DNA from: a virus
Virus record (IMG/VR): IMGVR_UViG_3300021961_000076
Location: 1-64,000 of that record
DNA length: 64,000 bases
Direction: 5' to 3' (one strand)
Both the position numbers and the translations under genes were made by a program. The notes below the pieces were generated by a model. That model was not told the origin of the DNA and did no database searches. It saw only the letters and a list, made by a program, of their open reading frames with translations. Positions 30,228 through 38,373 of the stretch are shown here, in pieces. Within the stretch, counting starts at the first letter, position 1. The number at the start of each line of letters is the position of its first letter.

Positions 30228-31037
30228 TTAGAAGGGTAGATCGTCGTCTTTAAACAAATCGTCAAACTGACTTACAGTGTCTTGCTTAGGAGCTTGATTC
30301 TCCAAAGTAAACGACTGCTTCGGGGCTTGCGTTACAGCAGGTGCTGCTACAACAGGTGCAGGTGCTGCATCATCTCCTTCTTCGTTACCAGAAAGCCAGC
30401 CTTCAAGCTGCTTCTTAACGAAGTTAAAGTCGTACTTAGTAAAGCACTTCAAAGGATCTGGTTGGTTTTTCAACCAAGTATCTACGTGAGTGTTATTCTC
30501 ACTCAAAGTAGACTGCTTAGGCTTGATACGAACTGCAGTCTGAGGATATGGATTACCTTGAGTAACTTCTACTACTACGTCGAAGCCGTTCATTACATCG
30601 GTAAAATCACCTACATCTTCGTCAGCAGCTAATTGAAGCAAGGTATTATAAACCTGCTTACCAAAGCCCCATAGACGTACTCCTTTGTCTTCTTCACCAC
30701 GAACAACTACAGGTGCGAATACACGCATCTTAGGTGCAAGCTTACCAGATAGTGACCAGTTGTCACGATCAGAAGTCTTACGAAGTTCATTAACGAAATC
30801 TACAACAGGGTCTTGCTCACCGAAGTTTGAGAGAGCAATCATCGGATACTTTCCGATGCCATAGTGGAAGTACAATTCACTGAAAGGATAGTCAGGGTTG
30901 TACATTGAAGGAACTACACGAATCTGATGCTTACCTACGCTAGGCTTCCAAAAGACTGCCTCGTAGTCGATCTTCTCGCGTTCCGGTCGATTACTTGACA
31001 TTGCGTCAAGCTTCTGCTTAATTGCGGATAAATCCAT
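30228..31037 (-). CDS. Single-stranded DNA-binding protein, gp32-like
   Basis: 269 residues. The N-terminal basic segment (SAIKQKLDAM) fits the cooperativity region, the core has PERE.K/VFWKPSVGKHQIRVVP and KCFTKYDFNFVKKQ, and the C-terminus is a linker rich in Ala/Pro (PAPVVAAPAV) with an acidic tip FDDLFKDDDLPF that contacts replication proteins. Typical T4 gp32 zinc cysteines are not obvious. First gene after the promoter at 31086, which should give high expression. Confidence 0.88.
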   Translation of the reverse strand: MDLSAIKQKLDAMSSNRPEREKIDYEAVFWKPSVGKHQIRVVPSMYNPDYPFSELYFHYGIGKYPMIALSNFGEQDPVVDFVNELRKTSDRDNWSLSGKLAPKMRVFAPVVVRGEEDKGVRLWGFGKQVYNTLLQLAADEDVGDFTDVMNGFDVVVEVTQGNPYPQTAVRIKPKQSTLSENNTHVDTWLKNQPDPLKCFTKYDFNFVKKQLEGWLSGNEEGDDAAPAPVVAAPAVTQAPKQSFTLENQAPKQDTVSQFDDLFKDDDLPF

Positions 31038-31085
31038 AATAAAACTAATTTAAGATAACTGATTAAAAAAATATGTTTTCGTATA

Positions 31086-31115
31086 CAATATACGAACTTG
31101 TTCTCTAAGATACAA
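31086..31115 (-). promoter_or_regulatory. Bacteroidota-type promoter of the SSB-uvsX-helicase unit
   Basis: Minus-strand TTG (31113-31115), 20-base spacer ending TTCG, TATATTG (31086-31092). Leader of about 45 bases contains GTATACGAAAACATA, an inverted copy of the box. Confidence 0.75.
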
Positions 31116-31116
31116 C

Positions 31117-31557
31117 TTAAAGTTCAATAATTTTATGAAGGCGGGTGTTGATACGCTTAAGTTCTGTACCGCGAGTGAGTAGTATACAGTTACGATAGTC
31201 ATTCCAATCTACTCTATAGTTAGGGTCAGCATGACCTCCGTTTAACTCTTTGATGAGAGTGTTAAGAGCGTTAATTGTGTAAAGCGTATTAGATTCTTTC
31301 TTGCGATGTACAAGAATAGTGTTATCCAGGAAGTTGGCTACATTACCAAAGTCCACGTTATAAGTACATACGTACTCATCATTGCTTTTAGCATGAAGAA
31401 CAAAGATCTTATTGTACATAATATCGTACTTACCTTTGATCGTCTCTACTAAATTGTCTATATTATCTTCTGTCGTAAAAGTACAGAATAGTTTATTACT
31501 CATATCGTCATTCCAAATTGTGGTATCTGTGACGAAGTCATAACCAAATATTGGCAT
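31117..31557 (-). CDS. Hypothetical protein, 146 aa
   Basis: Alpha/beta protein starting MPIFGYDFVTDTTIW; KLFCTFTTEDNIDNLVETI and TELKRINTRLHKIIEL are helices at the ends. I start it at 31557 because the earlier ATG (31572) directly abuts a CTATTTATA box and would have no leader. Located between the degenerate polymerase and SSB. Not recognised. Confidence 0.65.
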   Translation of the reverse strand: MPIFGYDFVTDTTIWNDDMSNKLFCTFTTEDNIDNLVETIKGKYDIMYNKIFVLHAKSNDEYVCTYNVDFGNVANFLDNTILVHRKKESNTLYTINALNTLIKELNGGHADPNYRVDWNDYRNCILLTRGTELKRINTRLHKIIEL

Positions 31558-31572
31558 TGTATCAACTTCCAT

Positions 31573-31581
31573 TATAAATAG
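31573..31581 (-). promoter_or_regulatory. Late-type box CTATTTATA
   Basis: Isolated copy of the late motif in the replication region, in front of the 146-aa hypothetical gene and seven bases after the PolA-like stop. Confidence 0.4.
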
Positions 31582-31587
31582 AATTTA

Positions 31588-32928
31588 CTAGTCTAAAACT
31601 AAATTATTACTGTATTTGAATTTAACAGGGTATCTCCCTTGTGTTTCTAAGATTTTCTTTAAGTCTTCTAAGGTTTCTTTACCATCCTCAAGGTAGAAAT
31701 CAAATAGGATAGCATCATAAGTATATAACGTAACCTTTGTTTTCTTAGCTCTTAGATAGCTCAGCACTTCTTTTAATATAAGAACGTTTCTTGAGGTCTC
31801 CAACGATTGAATCACATAATTGAATAATTTTTGCGGATTCATATCTTTTAACGTAGAGTAGAAGGGCTTTTGTGAGATAGGAGCATAGACTACACCATTC
31901 TCTACGTACTCCTTCCATAATTTATTAATATACTCAGCTACCTTATCAAAGAATTCAATATGACGATACTTATCCGGCACTCCTCCGTACATAATCTGGA
32001 AAGTAGTCTGTTTGGACTGTTTATACTCCTCTTCAGTTAAGGTTTCTTTGTCAAAGTACATCCTTCCTAGCTGAGTATGTACACTTTCAGGTGTAAACTC
32101 GTAGCCGACTACCTCTCCAATGAGTCTTATATGGTAGCCATCAAAGTCAAACTCTACAAACTTGTCTCCTTTTGGGATGAAGCACTTTCGGTACTCCTCC
32201 TTCTTGGGGATTGCAGCATAGTTGACAGAATTAAAGGCAGAAGTAGGACGGCTAGTGGGATTATAGAGATTGTAATTAGTATAAGCAATATTATTCGCAA
32301 TACTAAAGCGAGGATTTGCAGGGGTAAACTTCTCCAGAAACTGTTCATACGTTACTCTTATACCTGATTGTTCAGATAAATAGAAGACTCCCATGGCTAG
32401 GTTGTTGTAGAACTTCCAGGCCGGCAAGTCTAGTATATATTTACTATCCTCTATAACATCTAACAGGCTTCTATAGTTTCTCTCGCACTTCTCAAAAAGT
32501 TTAGGTAGAGGGATAATAGAATTAAGATCTTCTTTATCCTGTAGTCTATTATAAAACCACTGTATGGTCTGAGGAGGGTCTGGAAGCTGTAAGCTTTCAT
32601 ACTCTCTCATAGAGTACATTAGGTTGATATCATTGATATTACCGTGAGAGAAATGATATAAGAACGTCTTCTTGTTAAACGTATACAGTGTATCAAAGCA
32701 ATTTAGGATGCTCTGTATGCGATCTTTAGTTACATTAAGTCCTTCGGTGTGATTTACTGGAATAATGTATCCCTCATGGTAGCCGATAGGGCGTATATAA
32801 GCAGCCACAGTCCCAGTAAGTAGACTATGATAACGGTCATTCCCCGAAATAATCTCAACGTACGCTTCATTTCGTCCTAATGCACATAAATAATTTAGCT
32901 GTTCGTCGCTTTCAACGATATAAAACAT
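31588..32928 (-). CDS. Degenerate family A DNA polymerase-like protein, 446 aa
   Basis: Carries recognisable but altered polymerase A motifs: SRPTS then NYAAIPK (226-242), motif A DFDGYHIRL (261-269; the usual Glu is His266), motif B K306, F310, Y314 (first Arg position is Tyr302) and motif C TYDAI (403-407; the usual His is Tyr). The two catalytic Asp (261, 405) remain. No 3'-5' exonuclease motifs; the N-terminal ~170 residues are a divergent domain. A second, full polymerase lies at 4963. Could be a specialised or primer-handling polymerase, or an inactive accessory. Confidence 0.75.
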   Translation of the reverse strand: MFYIVESDEQLNYLCALGRNEAYVEIISGNDRYHSLLTGTVAAYIRPIGYHEGYIIPVNHTEGLNVTKDRIQSILNCFDTLYTFNKKTFLYHFSHGNINDINLMYSMREYESLQLPDPPQTIQWFYNRLQDKEDLNSIIPLPKLFEKCERNYRSLLDVIEDSKYILDLPAWKFYNNLAMGVFYLSEQSGIRVTYEQFLEKFTPANPRFSIANNIAYTNYNLYNPTSRPTSAFNSVNYAAIPKKEEYRKCFIPKGDKFVEFDFDGYHIRLIGEVVGYEFTPESVHTQLGRMYFDKETLTEEEYKQSKQTTFQIMYGGVPDKYRHIEFFDKVAEYINKLWKEYVENGVVYAPISQKPFYSTLKDMNPQKLFNYVIQSLETSRNVLILKEVLSYLRAKKTKVTLYTYDAILFDFYLEDGKETLEDLKKILETQGRYPVKFKYSNNLVLD

Positions 32929-32950
32929 AACTCATTAATATAACCTTTCA

Positions 32951-32980
32951 TAATATACGAACTTATTTTCATTTTACAAA
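32951..32980 (-). promoter_or_regulatory. Bacteroidota-type promoter of the second polymerase gene
   Basis: Minus-strand TTTG (32977-32980) inside the last codons of the upstream gene, 19-base spacer ending TTCG, TATATTA (32951-32957). Confidence 0.8.
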
Positions 32981-33526
32981 CTGAGCAGGATCTTTTAAGT
33001 AAGAGCTAATACCTGGGAGTCTTTTTTCTGCTAACTGCATAACTGTACGGTTACTTCCTATATTGCGTAAGCTCCAACTTAAAGCTAACAGTTCATATTT
33101 AGGGTAGTAGTACTTGATTTCTTTTTTACTAATTGATTCGTAGACGTCTTTACGAACTTCTAAGATTCTTCCAATAGTTTTATCTCTAAGAAAGTATCTT
33201 AGTAATTCTCCCTTAGTGTAGTTTTCTTGTGAAGGCACAGGGTAGTATATATTTACAGGTTCTGTAACGCGTAGTTTAAGAGCTTCTACATCTTGTCTTA
33301 TAATATCGTACTGTTCAGGTGTAATCAGTACTGGGGGCTGTTCAGAGACGGTTTCATTAAAGACTAACTTCTGGGCTCCTTTCTGTAACGGGGAAGTACC
33401 TGTGTATATTTCTCCACTAAATGTTTCAAAATAAGGACCGGTATAAGGTTCTCTTGTACTCTCAATCAGCAGACTATTTCCTGCTGTCTGTAGACCTGTT
33501 TTATATTTGCTTTTGGGTAAATACAT
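32969..33526 (-). CDS. Conserved structural protein, 185 aa
   Basis: From ATG 33526, one base after the hub gene stop. The opening MYLPKSKYKTG and the following PYTGPYFETFSGEIYTGTSP are a pattern I know from conserved virion-region proteins of large marine myophages, where the gene neighbours baseplate genes. C-terminal half is helical (GRILEVRKDVYESISKKEI). Exact role unknown; the late position suggests a baseplate or neck part. Confidence 0.7.
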   Translation of the reverse strand: MYLPKSKYKTGLQTAGNSLLIESTREPYTGPYFETFSGEIYTGTSPLQKGAQKLVFNETVSEQPPVLITPEQYDIIRQDVEALKLRVTEPVNIYYPVPSQENYTKGELLRYFLRDKTIGRILEVRKDVYESISKKEIKYYYPKYELLALSWSLRNIGSNRTVMQLAEKRLPGISSYLKDPAQFVK

Positions 33527-33527
33527 G

Positions 33528-36500
33528 TTAAGCGAATTGTTCAGCAGCAAGAGTATACGTCGGTTTGAAATTCTCTAATACATATGCATCATATTCTGCC
33601 TGAGATGGGTACTTATCTTTTAATCCTTGGTAATTATTTCTCCAGTGTGCTCGAGCTCCGAATCCATTCCATTTTTCGTACCAAACTTTAGCACATTCTT
33701 CAGCATTAGTAGCTCTATCGAATCCTTTGTCTGTAAAATCTTTAACTTTTTGCGCCATAAATTTCTCAAGTGATACAAAACTTACAAAAGCTTTTTTTAG
33801 ACCTGTACCGCCTTCTGTTGCATAAGTAAATCCATTAGATATATTCTCACCAAAAGTTGTAAAACTCCAACCACCACTGGTTATATCGTAGCCGCCAAAG
33901 TTGTAGTTAAATCCTTTTATAGTTTTATTACTACCGCCTTGTTCTCTAATCATTACCGCTAGAACTGCTTTTCGAAGATTCACGTTAGTGGTTGCAGCTT
34001 TGACTGCTGTTACCGCTTGAGCATATGTAATAGTTGTTTGCTTAAATTCCTGTTCTTTTCCTTCCCAGCCTTTATCTAAGTTCTTACGCGGGTCAACATC
34101 ACCTACTGGAGGAGGGGATAAAGATTGCTCTGCATCTTTGATAATTGGAGCACCTGCTCTACCTTTGTCATTAGTGTTGTAGATCTGAGCTTTTACTGTG
34201 GTTGTCCATCCACCTGTTGAAACAGCTTGCTGTATACCTGTAACAATAAATCCGATTCCGTTCTTAGAATTAGCTTTGTAACTATCTGGTATAATACTGT
34301 CAAGTATCTTAAAGCTTTCCATTACATTAAATCCGCTTATACCGTCTACAGTTATGCTGAGTTCGTAAGGTATAATAAATCCAAAGTCTTGTCCTCCTTG
34401 AATCTGCTCTACTAACTGTCTTTGGCAGAAAGTAGCATACTGTGGTATTACAGACTCAACTGCTCTCCTGTAGTAGTAGCTTGCAGTACCTCCTTCAGGG
34501 TAGGTAGCTCGTAAATAATCAAATACGTCTGCGTAATCTTTTAGTTTAGCTTCTTTATCTGCTTTAGCTGTTGCTGCTTCGGCAGCGACAATCTGTCTAC
34601 GAGTAACATCGTCTACCTTTTGCTCAATAAACCTATCTTTTAAGTTCTTATTAAAGTATTTCCAAGCGGTTCCTTCTATTCCATTAGATTCAGGATTAGC
34701 TTGAGCGGCGATTGCTAATTGAGCTCCGATTGCTGGGCTGAGTTTGCTTGTTAGGTTTAGGTTTCTAACAAAGCTATTCTTACCAAATATACTAAACGTT
34801 GCGTACTCATTTTTAAAAGCATCGGGATCTAAAATTTCTCTATCAACAACGTGGAAGGTATTGTCCAGTTCAAAGTATTGAAGTTCGAAACTGTTAAAGT
34901 TACCAATAGCTATTACAATATCCTTAAGTATAGTGTCTATTAAATCATATAAACGTACTTGACCGCTACTATAAAAACTTTCTACTACGTCTCCAATGTA
35001 ATCGATTTCAACAAATATACTTAGTATATCTACAGCACCCTGTTCTGGTGGGAGTAGGCATTTACTTGTATCCACGGAGTAGTGGAAGGCTTTTAGGGTT
35101 TTAATAAAATGCGTTACGCTCTTTTTGGTATGAAACTTAAAGAGCTCTTCTCCTTTTGCTCCATCTCTTGGTAAAAGAGTGTTTAAAGTATCTAGTAAGA
35201 ACCCTAACTGTATGTAACTATAGTAGATTAGCTCTGTAGAGTCAGTTCCTTCTCCGGTTTTAATTGTAACGGATTTAGACCGTAAAGTTCTATACTCACT
35301 AGGTACTTTGTAGTACTTCATGTCGGCATCTTGCAAAGTATGTACTCCGTTACGTTTTACTTCACTTGCGGGCCTATCTTGAGATATTTTGTATTTTGCC
35401 TGGTGTAGTATGTAGTGTATACGTGACTGTAGAGGTTCTTTATCCGTAGCTATAATTTCAAAAATGTCGACCGGTTCCTGTTCTGGTACTTTATCTTCTG
35501 GTTTTTCTTGGGTCTCGCTTGCACTTGCTCCTACGTCTACGGTAAACTCAAAATCAATAGGTGTAAGAGTGTATACATACTCATGTACAGCTGCCTGATA
35601 CTCTACGTCTCCTAGTTTCATCCTCCTTAGAGTCTCTATCTGGTTTGCTTGGAGTTTAAGTTGAAAGTTTCCCCCTGATGTTTCTGCAAATAACATCGCT
35701 GACTCTATTGGTAGACGGTAGTAAGTTTCTGATGCTAGTCTAAGTTTATTACTTACAGCGGTACCTCCACGTAACGATATAGGCTGTATTCCTCCTTTTC
35801 CGTTATCCTGTTTTGCTTGGGATAGTGCGCCGGTATGATCTACTATAATTAGTTCATCATTTTTTACGTTATAGTAGATCGGAGGGGTTATAATTCTAAT
35901 AGTAGGTGCTGGTGAATTTTTTACTCCAATCAGTCGGAAAGATTTTTCATCACTGTACCACACATTTCCGGTCTTTGTGAAGTTACCAGGGGATGCTTCA
36001 GTCACACCAGATATTTGATCGTATGCTGCTTTATATCCGTAGAGTTTTATACCGCGAGTTTGACTTGCTAGTTTGTTATCTAGAAGGTATTGTTTAAACC
36101 CGGCAAGTTCTGTAAGGTACTCTTCTACCAGTTTAGCTAGTTGAAGATCTGATTCAGTTGTAGGTTTATCGGGGTTAATTACTTCAGTTACAGTACCGCC
36201 TTCATTTTCAATCTCTTGCTCCTCTCTTAACTTTGTAATGATATTACTACGTTCAATTTCTGCAGCAAATTTACTATACGCTTGTATTTCACTGTTAGTA
36301 ACCGCTACGTTAATGTTGAGAGATTCAAGCGTAGATCCAATAGAAACAATATCTACACTACAGGCATACGTACCGTCTTGCTGTATACTCCAGCTAAAGT
36401 TCTTAATCAGCCCGTACATCCCATCGTAGTTGTAATTATACTCTTTACGTAGGGCGTCAATCTTACCGTATAGTTCTGTTTTAGTCTTAGGGCTACCTTC

Positions 36501-37001
36501 TCCTTTAAAGAAATCAATAAGGGTTGGAATATCTTTTACTTTATATGCAGATGTTTTAGCATCTAAGTACTTAGAATGTCCCCATTCCAGTAGTGCGGAG
36601 TAGCCCGGACGCATAAATAACTGCTCATAGATATTAAGCTGCTCAACTGAATGTATAATAAACTGAACTGTAGCTGTTCTTAAACTACCGTACCTGTTGT
36701 GGGTATTTAGGTTCATTGAAGTGATACCTGGTTTAGGTCTAATTCCTAAACTTGTGTCCTGATATCCAGCTACTTCGCTTGAACCTGCTAAATTGATTCC
36801 GTTAGTAAGTATATTAAGCCTTGCTAACTCATCAGAGCTACCTACATTAATTGCTGAGGTTAGTTTTATCCACGGCATTTTTTGCAGAAAAAAGCTATAG
36901 TCGCCTTCGACAACTCTATCAGAATTGCCGAGAATCTTTTGGCGAGCTTCTACCTGCTTTACTAATAAGCTATCAATAGGTTTACCTAAAACAAAACTCA
37001 T
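33528..37001 (-). CDS. Baseplate hub protein with C-terminal lysozyme-like domain
   Basis: 1157 residues. The N-terminal two thirds are beta-rich (e.g. INVGSSDELARLNIL, YSALLEWGHSKYLD, FSWSIQQDGTYACSVDI), typical of large baseplate hub or spike proteins. From about residue 985 (AVTAVKAATTNVNLRKAVLA) a helical domain begins with VMIREQGGSNKTIKGFNYNFGG, in which Glu1011 could be the catalytic acid of a muralytic enzyme. A tail-borne wall hydrolase would open the peptidoglycan on injection. ATGA overlap with the LysM gene supports one assembly. Confidence 0.7.
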   Translation of the reverse strand: MSFVLGKPIDSLLVKQVEARQKILGNSDRVVEGDYSFFLQKMPWIKLTSAINVGSSDELARLNILTNGINLAGSSEVAGYQDTSLGIRPKPGITSMNLNTHNRYGSLRTATVQFIIHSVEQLNIYEQLFMRPGYSALLEWGHSKYLDAKTSAYKVKDIPTLIDFFKGEGSPKTKTELYGKIDALRKEYNYNYDGMYGLIKNFSWSIQQDGTYACSVDIVSIGSTLESLNINVAVTNSEIQAYSKFAAEIERSNIITKLREEQEIENEGGTVTEVINPDKPTTESDLQLAKLVEEYLTELAGFKQYLLDNKLASQTRGIKLYGYKAAYDQISGVTEASPGNFTKTGNVWYSDEKSFRLIGVKNSPAPTIRIITPPIYYNVKNDELIIVDHTGALSQAKQDNGKGGIQPISLRGGTAVSNKLRLASETYYRLPIESAMLFAETSGGNFQLKLQANQIETLRRMKLGDVEYQAAVHEYVYTLTPIDFEFTVDVGASASETQEKPEDKVPEQEPVDIFEIIATDKEPLQSRIHYILHQAKYKISQDRPASEVKRNGVHTLQDADMKYYKVPSEYRTLRSKSVTIKTGEGTDSTELIYYSYIQLGFLLDTLNTLLPRDGAKGEELFKFHTKKSVTHFIKTLKAFHYSVDTSKCLLPPEQGAVDILSIFVEIDYIGDVVESFYSSGQVRLYDLIDTILKDIVIAIGNFNSFELQYFELDNTFHVVDREILDPDAFKNEYATFSIFGKNSFVRNLNLTSKLSPAIGAQLAIAAQANPESNGIEGTAWKYFNKNLKDRFIEQKVDDVTRRQIVAAEAATAKADKEAKLKDYADVFDYLRATYPEGGTASYYYRRAVESVIPQYATFCQRQLVEQIQGGQDFGFIIPYELSITVDGISGFNVMESFKILDSIIPDSYKANSKNGIGFIVTGIQQAVSTGGWTTTVKAQIYNTNDKGRAGAPIIKDAEQSLSPPPVGDVDPRKNLDKGWEGKEQEFKQTTITYAQAVTAVKAATTNVNLRKAVLAVMIREQGGSNKTIKGFNYNFGGYDITSGGWSFTTFGENISNGFTYATEGGTGLKKAFVSFVSLEKFMAQKVKDFTDKGFDRATNAEECAKVWYEKWNGFGARAHWRNNYQGLKDKYPSQAEYDAYVLENFKPTYTLAAEQFA

Positions 37002-37300
37002 CTGTTAGCGTTTTCGTTATCTATTGCTGTTAATACTCTGGATAGCGGCATTGGAATTCTTATCTGGTACCCTGGTTCAATGAATAAAGTATCTCTACGC
37101 ACGGTAGGATTAGCAGCTGCAATAATATACCATAGAGAGGAATCTCTATAAAATTGATTAGCTAAAATATCAAAACGGTCTCCTACTGTTGTAATTACAT
37201 AGTAGTCTTCTGGTGATGCTTCTACATCCTTATACACGGTAGTTCCTCTTAGAGGTTGTCCTTCACGTATAACAGTGCTTATTTTATCGTACCTGCTCAT
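36998..37300 (-). CDS. LysM-like baseplate protein, 100 aa
   Basis: The middle TTVGDRFDILANQFYRDSSLW and the end IEPGYQIRIP follow the LysM fold (GDxxxxIAxxxY...NP...I.PGQ.L.IP) as in small baseplate/tail proteins gp53-like. It would bind glycan or help hub assembly. Between the hub gene (ATGA overlap) and the baseplate gene at 37309. Confidence 0.75.
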   Translation of the reverse strand: MSRYDKISTVIREGQPLRGTTVYKDVEASPEDYYVITTVGDRFDILANQFYRDSSLWYIIAAANPTVRRDTLFIEPGYQIRIPMPLSRVLTAIDNENANR

Positions 37301-37308
37301 TAATATTA

Positions 37309-38373
37309 TTATTTAAAGGCCGGTAAGCCGTTTGCAATAAAAGGTAATTCAAAATCTGTACTATCTCCTGTGAATCTTTGAGGTAGCTTATAATGAATAA
37401 TATTCATAGAAATCTGCAATTTAATAACTTGAGGTAGTAGTACAGGTACATCATCTTTCTCATTACTTGACCACGGTACATCTACTTCCACAGTGTCTGC
37501 AATGCTTGTAATAACTCCATACTGGGATAGATAATCTCCTATTCTAATAGCTGTAACAGTACCTTGTGGTAGGTTGTCAACGTATTTAGGGTATGTATGT
37601 GATATTAACGAATTCACTTTTTGATATGCAGCGTGTTGTTCAGCTTCACTAAAGATAGGAACTGTTAACCCAAAAGACAACGTTCTGCCGGTATTTGTGT
37701 AAGTATAGAGAGGTTCTCCTCTACCTACATACTGTACAGTAGTCCAGCTAGGATTAAAACTATTTGAAATTCCTTGTATAAAACCTCTAAAAAGTAATGT
37801 TGAATTAGTTTCACCTACTATTCGAAAGACAACCGGCAGTGACTCTTTCTTAAGTAGTTCTTGTACATTACTACTGATTCCAACGGTACCTATTTCATCA
37901 GAAGTACCTGCTCCTGCGAATCCTTGCTCATCCCAGGTTTGAGCTCCTTTCATTCGTTTATTATTCTTACTAATAAACACCTTACCGGAGTACTTAGCCT
38001 CTGAAGCAGCATTAGTAGAATTAATATAGGTAACGTATTCTCTTCTTAGTAAAGCTGCTACTTCGTTTGCCGCAAAATGGGTGCCGGTTCCTGAGACTGG
38101 TACCTGAGCTAAGATAGCTGCTAAAGCTGAAGCGTATCCAACTGCTCCATTTTGAGCTGACTTTAGTAGATCTTGCCTACCTTGTCCAGTAGCAAAAGAT
38201 GCTTTATTTAAAGTATCTGCTGTTTCAGAAGCTCTTAAGATAGTCTGATTGATTGCAAAGTTAGCTCCGGTAGTAGTTAACGGATTAAGAATTTTAGCAA
38301 TTCTAATCGTATCATCTCTACGAGCTCTAGTCTGTAGAGTTAGGTTATCTTTAAAATCTCGAATTAGTGGCAT
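37309..38373 (-). CDS. Baseplate protein, 354 aa
   Basis: Helical, Ala-rich N-terminal half (RASETADTLNKASFATG) followed by a beta domain LLFRGFIQGISNSFNPSWT, EPLYTYTNTGRTLSFGLTVP that I recognise from tail/baseplate proteins of myophages neighbouring the tape measure gene. TAATG overlap with the tape measure stop. Probably a tail-end or baseplate-hub connecting protein. Confidence 0.65.
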   Translation of the reverse strand: MPLIRDFKDNLTLQTRARRDDTIRIAKILNPLTTTGANFAINQTILRASETADTLNKASFATGQGRQDLLKSAQNGAVGYASALAAILAQVPVSGTGTHFAANEVAALLRREYVTYINSTNAASEAKYSGKVFISKNNKRMKGAQTWDEQGFAGAGTSDEIGTVGISSNVQELLKKESLPVVFRIVGETNSTLLFRGFIQGISNSFNPSWTTVQYVGRGEPLYTYTNTGRTLSFGLTVPIFSEAEQHAAYQKVNSLISHTYPKYVDNLPQGTVTAIRIGDYLSQYGVITSIADTVEVDVPWSSNEKDDVPVLLPQVIKLQISMNIIHYKLPQRFTGDSTDFELPFIANGLPAFK

